Positions 18,451-26,667 of a DNA stretch of 64,000 nucleotides are shown piece by piece (the stretch's first letter is position 1; each line of letters begins with the position of its first letter). Source of the DNA: Dolichospermum sp. LEGE 00240. GTDB taxonomy: Bacteria; Cyanobacteriota; Cyanobacteriia; Cyanobacteriales; Nostocaceae. The notes under the pieces are model-generated. The model was given only the letters and a program-made list of their open reading frames with translations. It made no database searches and had not been told where the DNA came from. The stretch is from assembly GCF_015207875.1 (NCBI RefSeq), contig NZ_JADEVZ010000002.1, positions 124,001 through 188,000 of the forward strand. The letters are read 5' to 3'. Made by a program: the position numbers and the translations under genes.

Positions 18451-18524
18451 TGAAAATATCTGATTCAGACAAAATAGTGTATGATACACATATCTATACA
18501 CATAAGTCACCTAAATATCCATGG
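18451..18524. repeat. Duplicated vapB leader
   Basis: From TCTGATTCAGACAAAATAGTGTATGATACACATAT to CACCTAAATATCCATGG this matches the sequence 16495-16560 upstream of vapB, up to the start codon. No vapB follows; the 3' end of the HEAT-repeat gene does. It is a promoter/operator copy that has lost its gene. Confidence 0.65.
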
Positions 18525-18525
18525 T

Positions 18526-19284
18526 CTAAAACCATCCTTCTTGTTCGAGGGTCTCGATTAATTGTAGTCCGCGAGGATCGCCGACTCCCAGTAGTGAGGC
18601 TTTGGTGTCTTCTCTTACTCCTAAGTCTTTGTCTTCAGCAAAAGCTTGAATTAGTGCGTCTATGGCTGTAGCATAGACGACATTGGAAGGTAGTTCTTTG
18701 CAAAGCTGGCCGATTGTCCAAGCGGAGTTACTACGCACAGCAGCTACAGGGTCTTTAACCAAGGCTTCGATTAGGGCAGGAATTGCGCCGACGATGGCTT
18801 CATAACCTACTTCTGTCATCTGTGCAAGGGCGCTGGCTGCCCAGAGACGGACGGCGGGAATGTCGGTTCTGAGGGCATTGGTGAGGGGTGCTAGGGAACG
18901 GCGATCGCGGCAATTACCTAAAGCCCAGACTATGCCTTTGCGAACATAACCATTAAAATCGCGGTTGAGTTGCCTAATTAAGGGTTCTACGGCTTCTTGG
19001 GCAGGATTACGACCGATACCGTAGGCGGCACTGACTCGGACGAGGGGACAGTTATCTATCAACAGATGGATGAGATGAGGTGTTGCCCGTTCATCTTGAA
19101 TATCACAAAAAGCACGCGCTGCTAACATCCGTTGTTGGGGTTGGGGATTGGCTAGGAGTACCAGCATTAATTCCACATCAGGCTTTTCCACTTCTGATTC
19201 ATCATTCAGTGGTTCTATTTGGTCTAGTGGGGTAATAAGCTCCCCTTCGGTGTCGAGTAGGCTTAGTTCGTATTCGTCGTACAT
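18526..19284 (-). CDS. HEAT-repeat protein
   Basis: A 252-aa protein made of repeated helical pairs with the HEAT/PBS-lyase-like signature (VRVSAAYGIG, VRKGIVWALGN, VRLWAASALAQM, VRSNSAWTIGQL, VREDTKASLLGVGD), starting at about residue 45 after an acidic N-terminus. Related cyanobacterial proteins act as scaffolds or as phycobilin lyases/NblB, but the lyase role cannot be assigned from this sequence. It appears intact. Its 3' end abuts the duplicated TA leader. Confidence 0.8.
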   Translation of the reverse strand: MYDEYELSLLDTEGELITPLDQIEPLNDESEVEKPDVELMLVLLANPQPQQRMLAARAFCDIQDERATPHLIHLLIDNCPLVRVSAAYGIGRNPAQEAVEPLIRQLNRDFNGYVRKGIVWALGNCRDRRSLAPLTNALRTDIPAVRLWAASALAQMTEVGYEAIVGAIPALIEALVKDPVAAVRSNSAWTIGQLCKELPSNVVYATAIDALIQAFAEDKDLGVREDTKASLLGVGDPRGLQLIETLEQEGWF

Positions 19285-19319
19285 AATTATTTTACTGTAA
19301 CCCTATTCCCCGTTCCCTG

Positions 19320-19874
19320 TTAAGAGTTCCCTAACTCAAGTGATTTTATCATCCAGAGGGATTGTTCTTGATAACCAAGTTGATGATAAAGATTTAATGC
19401 GGGTGTATTGGAGAGAAATACTTGTAGTCCAATTTGGCGATAGTTGGGCTTACCGGAGACATCGCCTTTTTGTGTAGCCCAATTTTCTATATAAGCCATT
19501 AATGCTTTACCAATGCCTTTGCGCCTATATTCTGGGATGACGTAGAGGAGAAAGATGTGCGGATGGCGATCGCCACTAACCTGATCTATAGCATTCCCCA
19601 CCCATAAACAAGCTACGGGTGATTGGTAATCGGTGATTGGTAATTGGTGAGGAATTTTCTCCCCTACCTCCCCTACCTCTCCTACCGCCCCTACCTCTTC
19701 ATACACCCACCAGAGGGGGGTATCACGACAGAAGTATTGCTCAACTGTATGTGCCAAATGGGAAAAGTCTTGATCAGGGAATTGTTCTTGGTAAGTGCGC
19801 TGCATGAACTTGACCAAGAGGGCTTTATCGAGGGTAGAACCTTGGCGAAGAGAATAGCCGGCGATGAAATTCAA
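19320..19874 (-). CDS. GNAT N-acetyltransferase with repeat-derived insert
   Basis: A 184-aa GNAT-fold acetyltransferase. The acetyl-CoA loop is VIPEYRRKGIGKALMAYIEN (about residues 121-140), and the C-terminal block NTPALNLYHQLGYQE is typical of the family. Residues about 59-85 (AVGEVGEVGE, then PHQLPITDYQSPV) are encoded by heptamer repeats (19620-19698) inserted in frame between two conserved strands. The acceptor substrate is unknown. Confidence 0.82.
   Translation of the reverse strand: MNFIAGYSLRQGSTLDKALLVKFMQRTYQEQFPDQDFSHLAHTVEQYFCRDTPLWWVYEEVGAVGEVGEVGEKIPHQLPITDYQSPVACLWVGNAIDQVSGDRHPHIFLLYVIPEYRRKGIGKALMAYIENWATQKGDVSGKPNYRQIGLQVFLSNTPALNLYHQLGYQEQSLWMIKSLELGNS
19620..19698. repeat. 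In-frame STRR tracts inside the GNAT gene
   Basis: GATTGGTAAT-type heptamers (19620-19652) and a separate CTCCCCTAC/CTCCTAC tract (19660-19698) are both translated as part of the acetyltransferase. Confidence 0.8.
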
Positions 19875-19892
19875 AATAGACTTATTCCCTAA

Positions 19893-20030
19893 TTACCTAA
19901 TGATCATGCCAATGGGAGCGGGAGCTACCATATCCGAGGGTAAAAAGATGCGAGCGCTGACTGCTACCAAAGCCAGGGTAAATATCAACACTGCAATCAA
20001 AGGGGCAATATATTGACGAAAAATAGCCAT
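19893..20030 (-). CDS. Small single-helix membrane protein, 45 aa
   Basis: This short ORF runs from ATG at 20030 to TAA at 19893-19895. The product starts MAIFRQYIAPLIAVLIFTLA, has one hydrophobic helix (about residues 8-29) and a short polar tail RIFLPSDMVAPAPIG. Size and layout resemble the small single-helix subunits of photosynthetic complexes, but I do not recognise it as any named Psb/Psa/Pet protein. It lies among leftward housekeeping genes. No strong Shine-Dalgarno sequence is visible. Confidence 0.55.
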   Translation of the reverse strand: MAIFRQYIAPLIAVLIFTLALVAVSARIFLPSDMVAPAPIGMIIR

Positions 20031-20138
20031 GTTTTTGTTTATGAATAAATAGCAACAGTATTAATTCTAGCGAATTCTCAAGAATAAATTAGCCAACTTG
20101 CACTAAGCAAAATGAATTTGTCTTTTTCTGCCCTAATA

Positions 20139-20540
20139 TTAAGGCTGATCCTGGTCTAATTCATTTAAGACCTTTTCACAGTACCAATTTTCGGGCATTC
20201 CCGGAACGTTTTGTTTGGCTTGTTCAATTAGTCTTTCCGCCGCCGCTACGTCTCCAGATAATCTAGCGATGAGGCGATTTTTGAGGTAGTTGCCGGTCAC
20301 TTCTTCATCTAGTTGGTTGGGGATGCTGGGATTGAGTGCTTGCAGGGGTTCGCGTCGCAGTTGCCAAAATAGGACGTAATAAAGTGTTCCAAAAATTAGG
20401 ATCAGGCTGATAGTTCCTAGTAGTGTGACGGGGTTAAAAGGCAGATTTTGCAGCACTAATTGTGAGAGGACATAGCCCAGTAATAGACCTGTGACTATTA
20501 GAACAAATGTACCGATAATAATAACTACTTGTGTTCCCAT
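20139..20540 (-). CDS. Membrane protein with two N-terminal helices, 133 aa
   Basis: From ATG 20540 (MGTQVVIIIGTFVLIVTG) the protein has two hydrophobic helices (about residues 4-29 and 38-60) and a soluble C-terminal half (LDEEVTGNYLKNRLIARLSG, AERLIEQAKQNVPG). This is a common cyanobacterial conserved hypothetical layout. A longer frame opening at 20681 is unlikely because it lies inside the AmpG-like gene. The chosen start overlaps the 3' end of that gene by 16 nt, indicating an operon. Confidence 0.65.
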   Translation of the reverse strand: MGTQVVIIIGTFVLIVTGLLLGYVLSQLVLQNLPFNPVTLLGTISLILIFGTLYYVLFWQLRREPLQALNPSIPNQLDEEVTGNYLKNRLIARLSGDVAAAERLIEQAKQNVPGMPENWYCEKVLNELDQDQP

Positions 20541-22030
20541 ATATCTTTTTCTAGTCCTGGTCTGGTGGCTGCTAATACCTTGGGATGCCAAGGGGCGACA
20601 ATAGGTAATAGTAGCAAACCAGGTAACGCCGCCACAAGAGAAAGTAAGAAAAATGTCGGCCAACCTGTGGCTGTCGCCCAACTACCGGCGGGGGCGGAAA
20701 GTACGTCTCGACTAATGGCCATGAGGCTGGAGAATAAAGCAAACTGGGTGGTTGTGAATCGGTGGTTACAGAGACTCATTAAAAAGGCGACTGTAGCCAC
20801 TGTGACTAATCCAGCGGAGAAGTTTTCGATGTTAACGGCGATGACTAGTAGGGAATAATCTTTTTTATTAGCCATAGCTAGGGCATAATAACCTAAGTTA
20901 CTCAGTAATTGCAGCGATCCAAATACCCACAAACTGCGATTTAAGTTAATTTTGGTCATGATCACCCCCCCAGCTAATACGCCGACGGTGGTGGCAATAA
21001 ATCCCATTCCGGCTTGGATTGCGCCGATTTCGGTTTTGGTAAAGTCTATTTCCCGTAAAAATAGGTTGGCTGTAATCCCAACCAGGGAATCACCTAGTTT
21101 ATAGAGGAGAATAAAACTGAGTGTTAAGCTGGCTTGTTTGATGCCAAAGCGGTGAAAAAATTCTTTGAAAGGTAGGAAAATAGCTGTTTGTAAGTTTTGA
21201 GGGGAACTATCTTCCGTAATTTCATTGAGGAGGGAGTTTGGTAATAATGCGGATGTAGTGATCCAAGCTACTAATAATCCTGCTAGTAACCAATAAAATA
21301 CGGGTTGGGGAATGAAACCGACAAAAACGCCGGCAATTAACCCTGCTACTAGTAAGGTGATCAGGACTATGAAAATCACGTCTTGCCTAGAAATGGGCGC
21401 TAGTTGTGTTTTATCTGGGAGTTTGTGTTCTTTGGGCGACCACAAGGTGGTAAATATACTCCCTGCCATAATTACTGCCATGAGTAAATATACGACGTTC
21501 CAAGGTAAGTAATCTGCTAAGACTAAGGCGAGGGAACTGGTAATAAATAGGGCGATCCGGTAGCCTAATACCCACACAGATGCCCCTGGCTGTGCCTCTA
21601 GGGGGTTTAAAATGTCTGTCCGGTAGGCATCCCCGGCGATGTCCTGGGTGGCGCTGAGGAAGGTAATAATTAGGCAGTTGATGGCGAGGATTTGTAATAT
21701 TTGGTCGCTTTGGGCGGGTTGTTGAATGGCCAGGGCGGCGATCGCCAATACTAACCCAATTTGGGTAATAATTAACCATCCGCGTCTGCCACCTAGCAAT
21801 GGTGGTGTAAATCTATCTAATAGGGGCGACCACAGGAATTTTAAGGAATAGGGTAAACTTAACAAACCAAATAAGGTGATTTTGGCAATATCAACTTTGG
21901 CATCTTGCATCCATAGTTGTAGGGTTCTACTGGTCAGAAATAGGGGTAAACCTGATGCAAAACCTAGTAATAATAAAGCACCCATTTTCTGGCTTTGGAA
22001 CGCCTGTCGGAGTGCTTGAATTTCTTTCAT
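20525..22030 (-). CDS. AmpG-like MFS permease
   Basis: A 501-aa, roughly 12-14-helix major facilitator protein. Signatures of the AmpG family are GFASGLPLFLTSRTLQLWM (about residues 23-41), GGRRGWLIITQ (about 80-90) and the ATQDIAGDAYR motif (about 126-136). AmpG permeases import anhydromuropeptides released from peptidoglycan for recycling; the substrate here is inferred from the family only. It is translationally coupled to the small membrane protein gene downstream. Confidence 0.82.
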   Translation of the reverse strand: MKEIQALRQAFQSQKMGALLLLGFASGLPLFLTSRTLQLWMQDAKVDIAKITLFGLLSLPYSLKFLWSPLLDRFTPPLLGGRRGWLIITQIGLVLAIAALAIQQPAQSDQILQILAINCLIITFLSATQDIAGDAYRTDILNPLEAQPGASVWVLGYRIALFITSSLALVLADYLPWNVVYLLMAVIMAGSIFTTLWSPKEHKLPDKTQLAPISRQDVIFIVLITLLVAGLIAGVFVGFIPQPVFYWLLAGLLVAWITTSALLPNSLLNEITEDSSPQNLQTAIFLPFKEFFHRFGIKQASLTLSFILLYKLGDSLVGITANLFLREIDFTKTEIGAIQAGMGFIATTVGVLAGGVIMTKINLNRSLWVFGSLQLLSNLGYYALAMANKKDYSLLVIAVNIENFSAGLVTVATVAFLMSLCNHRFTTTQFALFSSLMAISRDVLSAPAGSWATATGWPTFFLLSLVAALPGLLLLPIVAPWHPKVLAATRPGLEKDIWEHK

Positions 22031-22067
22031 AAGAGTTATCTTGTCATTTCTACTAGACGGTGCAAAA

Positions 22068-22463
22068 TCAGGATTTTACGTTCTTTGTAGCCTGTTCAAT
22101 TAGATCTTCAACTTTCTTAATATTCTGATCTCCGGCTAAGTAACCAATACCCCGATGTAAATGTAAGCGAAATTGCGTAATTAGGGTTTCTCTATCTGTA
22201 TCTAAGCCGTCGTTGTAGCAGCGTTGTTTGAGGGCTAAAAGTAAAATATCGGACATTTCTCCCCCAAAAACCCGCCATGTCATTTCAACGTTGCTATCTT
22301 GGGGGATAGGTACGGGAGAAGGTGCAGCAGCTTCTGCAAGGGAACGACAAAACGCCCACCGACATAATATATTCCATTGTTCTATTTTGGTGCTGCGTTT
22401 GAGTTTGAGGAGTTGTTCTTTGGCTGTTTGGGAGAGTTTGATTCTTTCTATTGGTGATTCCAT
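22068..22463 (-). CDS. dndE: DNA sulfur modification protein DndE
   Basis: DndE is the nicked-DNA-binding component of the phosphorothioation machinery. The 131-aa protein has the family blocks IKLSQTAKEQLLKLKRSTKI, WNILCRWAFCRSLAE, VEMTWRVFGGE and FRLHLHRGIGYLAG. It is the last gene of the leftward dndC-dndD-ORF-dndE operon. A 94-bp gap filled partly by a CGCAAAGGCGCAAAG repeat separates it from the preceding ORF. Confidence 0.93.
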   Translation of the reverse strand: MESPIERIKLSQTAKEQLLKLKRSTKIEQWNILCRWAFCRSLAEAAAPSPVPIPQDSNVEMTWRVFGGEMSDILLLALKQRCYNDGLDTDRETLITQFRLHLHRGIGYLAGDQNIKKVEDLIEQATKNVKS

Positions 22464-22489
22464 GATTTTGGTGATTGGTGATAATAAAT

Positions 22490-22530
22490 TTAAGTCTCAC
22501 GCAAAGGCGCAAAGACGCAAAGGAAGAAAT
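22490..22530. repeat. Dispersed CGCAAAGGCGCAAAG repeat
   Basis: A CACGCAAAGGCGCAAAGACG run followed by CAAAGGAAG lies between the 96-aa ORF and dndE. Its relatives are at 1-12, 30020-30050 and 31296-31328, three of the four in or near the dnd island. Confidence 0.7.
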
Positions 22531-22557
22531 AAATCAGAAGTTTAAAATTTGCTAATT

Positions 22558-22848
22558 TTATATAGTTTGTTTATTTTGATTGTGGGCTAGATTACGGACT
22601 ATGCGATTTAGAAAACTCAGATAATCATCTATTTCTTCATAACTATCTAATTCTTGTTCTTCTTCTGGTGTGAGTTGAGAATTTTGTTGTTTAAAAAGTA
22701 ATGTTTCAATGCGATTCTGGACATTACTAGAAGCACGAAAGATAGGTGTTCCTTCTTGTAACTCGATTGTGACAGCACCTTCTAAGAGTAAGGTAGCAGG
22801 TAAATTATGTAAAGTTGGTAGTAGAGGAATTGTCATATTTAAATCCAT
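22558..22848 (-). CDS. Small dnd-operon ORF, 96 aa
   Basis: It lies between dndD (18 bp upstream) and dndE and is not a core dnd gene. The C-terminal half, LTPEEEQELDSYEEIDDYLS followed by FLNRIVRNL, is an acidic helical pattern seen in small cyanobacterial proteins that accompany nucleases or toxins. It resembles the 79-aa HNH partner at 14817. An internal ATG (codon 5) is an alternative start. Its role in phosphorothioation is unknown. Confidence 0.6.
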   Translation of the reverse strand: MDLNMTIPLLPTLHNLPATLLLEGAVTIELQEGTPIFRASSNVQNRIETLLFKQQNSQLTPEEEQELDSYEEIDDYLSFLNRIVRNLAHNQNKQTI

Positions 22849-22866
22849 GAAATACTAAATAACATT

Positions 22867-24855
22867 TTACCAAAAATAACCAGGTTTGATTGTGGTTTCT
22901 CTTTTACCTGAGTTGTATTGGAGTAGGTATTCGCGGGCTATGGCTTCGGTTTCTTGCAGGTTTTGATATTCTTTTTTGCCGATTTCGGTGTCGGTGGAAA
23001 GGAGGATTACTTGATGGCTGGCTGAGGGGAAGTATCTTTCTACTAGGTTGTTACGGTGGGAGGAGTCTAGTCTTCCTAATGGGGTGTCTATGGCGATAGG
23101 TAAGCGTCTTCCTGATACTTTGGCTAATCCCCACAGGAAGGCGATCGCTAATAGTTGTTTTTCACCGGCGGAAAGTCGGTGTTTAGGGACTGGTTTTCCA
23201 TTTAAATCATATAATGATAATCCGAAGGTTTTGCTATCAATAGCTATACGATGTACTAAGTCTGATTTATGTAATAAATATAGAAAACAATTTTTTACTT
23301 CTTCTTCTAATTTATTCAATTTTCTCAAGGTTAATCTTTCTCGAAACACCTTTAATGTTTGTTGAACTTTTAACGCCGAATCAATAATATGTTCACTATT
23401 TTGATATTTGAGATTGTCTACTGTATATTCATTTAATTCCTGTCTCAATCTTTTAATTTCTGTATCTAATTCTATCAGTTTTTGAGTCATTATATCCGAC
23501 TGAGATTTAAGTTTATTAAATTCAGTTTGGGATTCTTTTACTGCTGTTTGTAGTTTTGTATATTCTTCCGGTGCAGCCGCAGTTTGGACTTGTCTTTCTA
23601 AAGTTAGTATTTCTTCTTCATAATTAGTTAATTCATCTAATTGCTTCTGGGCGGTATTTTGGTAAATTTGTAACCGATAAGTTATATTGTCAAGTAAACT
23701 TAAACTTTCTTCATCTCCATTTAACCAATTATTTTCCGTTGATAAGTTATTAGTATATAAGTTATTGATATCTTCTGCTAAAAAAGATTGAATATTAGTA
23801 AGTTTATTAGTTTCTAGATTTAATTGTTGTAGCCAATTTAGTAATCTTTCATCTCTAGCAATTAAGACATCTTTCGCTAATTGGATTTGTTGAGTTTTCA
23901 GTTCCTTTTCTCCCTGTCTTTGCACTTGCGATAATAAAGGACTAATCAAAGCTAAAGGTAAAACATCAGCAGCTAATTCACATAAGGATTCACGGAGATT
24001 ATTAGCAACTTTAATTTTTGCTTCCCTTTGTTGTTCTAATTGACTACGTTCAGCGGCAATTTTCCCACCTTCATTCACAAATCTATCTAAAGCTTCTTCA
24101 TGAATTTTGGCTAATTCTTTAACTTCAACATTCAGATTTGCAAGTTTTATCTGATTATTTTCGTATTCTTCCTGTTTCTTATGGAGTCGGGTTTCAATTT
24201 CTTCTAATTTAGCTAGATCTTTACTATCTGCAAATTCTCGTTTTTTGCGATTTACTAATATTTCTAAATCAATTGCCAATTTATCAGCTAATTCTAAACC
24301 CAAAAGTCCGTTAATAGCATCAACAACTATGGGCGGTGGGATTTCCTGTTCTGCAAGTTCTTTAACTTGTTCACCGTCAAACAGAAATAAATTGGAAATG
24401 CCTATAGGTAAGATATTTTCTATATATTCATCCCAAATATTTACCAATGAATCAATTGGCCATGTTTCATCATCTCCTAATATTCCTAAATGGTCTTTTC
24501 CGTCTTTGGGATTTTTTTCCCAAGTTCTTACAACCCGATATTTGATAGGTCTATCGTCTTCAATATGTTCAAAAACTAATTCAATTCTGGTTTTTTCTGT
24601 GGGGTTAGCTTTACTATTTACACATTGGGTTAAAAAATCACTATAACTCAGATTTCCCCTGGTTGAACATTGGGCACGTTGTCCATATAAGGCCAGACGA
24701 ATGGCATCCATAAGGGTGGTTTTTCCACCGCCGTTCATTCCTCCTAACAGGATAATTGGGCGGGCGTTATCTTCGTCAACGTGGGGGTTGAGGTTGATGA
24801 TTTGTTTTCCAGCATAAGGACCGAAGTTTTGCAGGACTAATTCTAGGAAGATCAT
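22867..24855 (-). CDS. dndD: DNA sulfur modification ATPase DndD
   Basis: DndD is the SMC/Rad50-like ATPase of phosphorothioation. The 662-aa protein has Walker A GGMNGGGKTT (residues 38-47) after the N-terminal NFGPYAGKQ, the family signature LFLFDGEQVKELAEQE near residue 158, a long coiled coil (about 200-520), the ABC signature LSAGEKQLLAIAF and Walker B LPIAIDTPLGRLD. No CxxC zinc hook is seen at the coiled-coil apex. It is co-directional with dndC; a 195-bp repeat-containing spacer separates the two. Confidence 0.95.
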   Translation of the reverse strand: MIFLELVLQNFGPYAGKQIINLNPHVDEDNARPIILLGGMNGGGKTTLMDAIRLALYGQRAQCSTRGNLSYSDFLTQCVNSKANPTEKTRIELVFEHIEDDRPIKYRVVRTWEKNPKDGKDHLGILGDDETWPIDSLVNIWDEYIENILPIGISNLFLFDGEQVKELAEQEIPPPIVVDAINGLLGLELADKLAIDLEILVNRKKREFADSKDLAKLEEIETRLHKKQEEYENNQIKLANLNVEVKELAKIHEEALDRFVNEGGKIAAERSQLEQQREAKIKVANNLRESLCELAADVLPLALISPLLSQVQRQGEKELKTQQIQLAKDVLIARDERLLNWLQQLNLETNKLTNIQSFLAEDINNLYTNNLSTENNWLNGDEESLSLLDNITYRLQIYQNTAQKQLDELTNYEEEILTLERQVQTAAAPEEYTKLQTAVKESQTEFNKLKSQSDIMTQKLIELDTEIKRLRQELNEYTVDNLKYQNSEHIIDSALKVQQTLKVFRERLTLRKLNKLEEEVKNCFLYLLHKSDLVHRIAIDSKTFGLSLYDLNGKPVPKHRLSAGEKQLLAIAFLWGLAKVSGRRLPIAIDTPLGRLDSSHRNNLVERYFPSASHQVILLSTDTEIGKKEYQNLQETEAIAREYLLQYNSGKRETTIKPGYFW

Positions 24856-25050
24856 GGTTTTTAATAATGTTGGTTTATAGAATATGGGGTGAATGATATA
24901 GCGAATGATACCCGGCGAATGGAATATTGCTTCGCAACGCCAAGGGCGAACGCGTCTACACAGGCAAAACCCACCTTCGTGGGTTCAATTTATTGGTTTT
25001 TCTTGAGAGATACGGGGCGAATAGAATTCGCCCGTTATTCCATTCGCCCT
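24856..25050. repeat. Hairpin-rich insertion between dndC and dndD
   Basis: The spacer holds GGGCGAAT-AGA-ATTCGCCC (25015-25033, 8-bp stem), ACCCAC-CTTC-GTGGGT (24969-24984), and further GCGAATGG / CCATTCGCCC arms. It looks like inserted repeat DNA. The hairpins could lower read-through from dndC into dndD/dndE. Confidence 0.6.
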
Positions 25051-26667
25051 TTATTCCCCATTATTATCCTTTTGTGCGTATTTGAAATTAGCCCAAGTCT
25101 GTGGTTTACTCTCTTGTTTTTCAGCGTTATCTCCTAAACTTAATTGTTTGAATTTTTCCCGAATTGTCGCAACATCACCTTCTAATGCTGCTTGTCGTAA
25201 ATCCCGTTTTAAATGGGCATTTGCGATCGCTTGTTCTGGTGAACGGGAACTTGTATCAAAGCATTTTTCTAGGCTTTCATAGATACCCACACGGCGAGTT
25301 TTTTTCTTAAATTGTCTTTCTGTATCTAATAGTCTGGCCATTAATTCTAGGTGCATTCCATCACCTTCACAGATTTCTTCTAATACTCCCCATTCATCAC
25401 TACCAAGTATGCTTTGATCTGCACCAGGACGAGGATCTTTAAATACTTCTCCTGTGACTTCTTCATATATGCGGGGTAAGCTATCATCAAATTCGTGTTT
25501 GTCTTCTAACCATATTCGGCGGATAGCACTCAATTCTTCTAGAGTAATTAGAGTAATATCACCCATATTTTTAGGTGCTGTTTGACGGACTTGTGTTTGC
25601 GCTGTTAATACTCGTCTTAGCCAATGTTCTCGCCAATATTTTGTATAAGGACCATGTATAGGTTCAACAGATGTTTCACCATTTACATTACGTTCAAATA
25701 ATTGAACTTCTCCCCAGATACGACGAAAATCTCTTTTACTTCTGTCATCTTTAATATCTAATTCATTGCGAATATCTAATAGAGGCTGCATCCATTCTTT
25801 TTCTTCATCATTTTGGATCATTGCCTCCATTGATTTATCTTTACTAACAATTGTGCATACCCAGCAACCAAATCGAGAATCGCCACAACTAGGTGTAGAA
25901 GTATCAACAACTAAAGGACATTCATTATCTGCTGTTGCACCTCGATACATAGTAAATAAATCTTTATTGCTATATCCCCAAGGATTTTCAAGCTGATTGA
26001 GATAAATCCAGACTTCATCAGTAATCCAATCTTCTATAGGAAGATAAATCATAGAATTAGGTCTATTTGGATTCAAATTCATATGATCACGTATCCGCCA
26101 TTCTCGATGTTTAGCCATCGTAATAGAACGTTTGATACTTTCAGATTTACGAGTACCCAATACAAGAATTACTTCACCGTTAGTTTGAATTACTTCCCGA
26201 ATAAAGCTGTCAGTGGGTTTAATTTTTAATCTGTCGGTACACCAACGCATACGATTACGTGGTGCTGGATAGCCTTTACCTATTAAGTTCACCCAAAAGG
26301 TATCTTTAATTGCTGGATAAAGCAGATGGGCTTGAATTGGCATTCCTTGTTCTTCAGCGGCAACTCTCATTCGTTCTAAGGAGTTGCGTACCCAAACAGA
26401 GACTACAGGATTTTCTACTAATGTATCTGTTGTAATTACATGAATTGGCTTAGTTTTTTTTTCCGGTGGGAGTTCAGCGATCGCATTCCAAATAAGCTGT
26501 AAAGTAGCAGTGCTGTCTTTTCCACCTGAATAACCTACTACCCAAGGTATCTCATCTAAACAATACAATTCTTGAATTTCTGTTGTCAAAGCTTGGATAT
26601 ACTCCACTAATTCTGGTACAGTACGATTCGGCTGATTTTTATTTTCTGGCTGTTGTGCTGTAGTCAT
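25051..26667 (-). CDS. dndC: DNA sulfur modification protein DndC
   Basis: DndC is the PAPS-reductase-like ATP pyrophosphatase and Fe-S protein that activates DNA backbone phosphate for sulfur insertion. The PP-loop is SGGKDS at residues 47-52. The cysteine cluster NECPLV, then PSCGDSRFGCWVC fits the Fe-S ligands. The length of 538 aa matches the family. It is the first gene of the leftward operon and is divergent from dndB across 180 bp. The sulfur donor DndA is not in the window, so an IscS-type desulfurase elsewhere would be needed. Confidence 0.95.
   Translation of the reverse strand: MTTAQQPENKNQPNRTVPELVEYIQALTTEIQELYCLDEIPWVVGYSGGKDSTATLQLIWNAIAELPPEKKTKPIHVITTDTLVENPVVSVWVRNSLERMRVAAEEQGMPIQAHLLYPAIKDTFWVNLIGKGYPAPRNRMRWCTDRLKIKPTDSFIREVIQTNGEVILVLGTRKSESIKRSITMAKHREWRIRDHMNLNPNRPNSMIYLPIEDWITDEVWIYLNQLENPWGYSNKDLFTMYRGATADNECPLVVDTSTPSCGDSRFGCWVCTIVSKDKSMEAMIQNDEEKEWMQPLLDIRNELDIKDDRSKRDFRRIWGEVQLFERNVNGETSVEPIHGPYTKYWREHWLRRVLTAQTQVRQTAPKNMGDITLITLEELSAIRRIWLEDKHEFDDSLPRIYEEVTGEVFKDPRPGADQSILGSDEWGVLEEICEGDGMHLELMARLLDTERQFKKKTRRVGIYESLEKCFDTSSRSPEQAIANAHLKRDLRQAALEGDVATIREKFKQLSLGDNAEKQESKPQTWANFKYAQKDNNGE

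Noticed and set aside
20541-20681. Longer start for the membrane protein gene at 20139
   Set aside because: The extra 47 codons lie inside the AmpG-like gene and lack similarity to a protein N-terminus; ATG 20540 starts directly before the first membrane helix.
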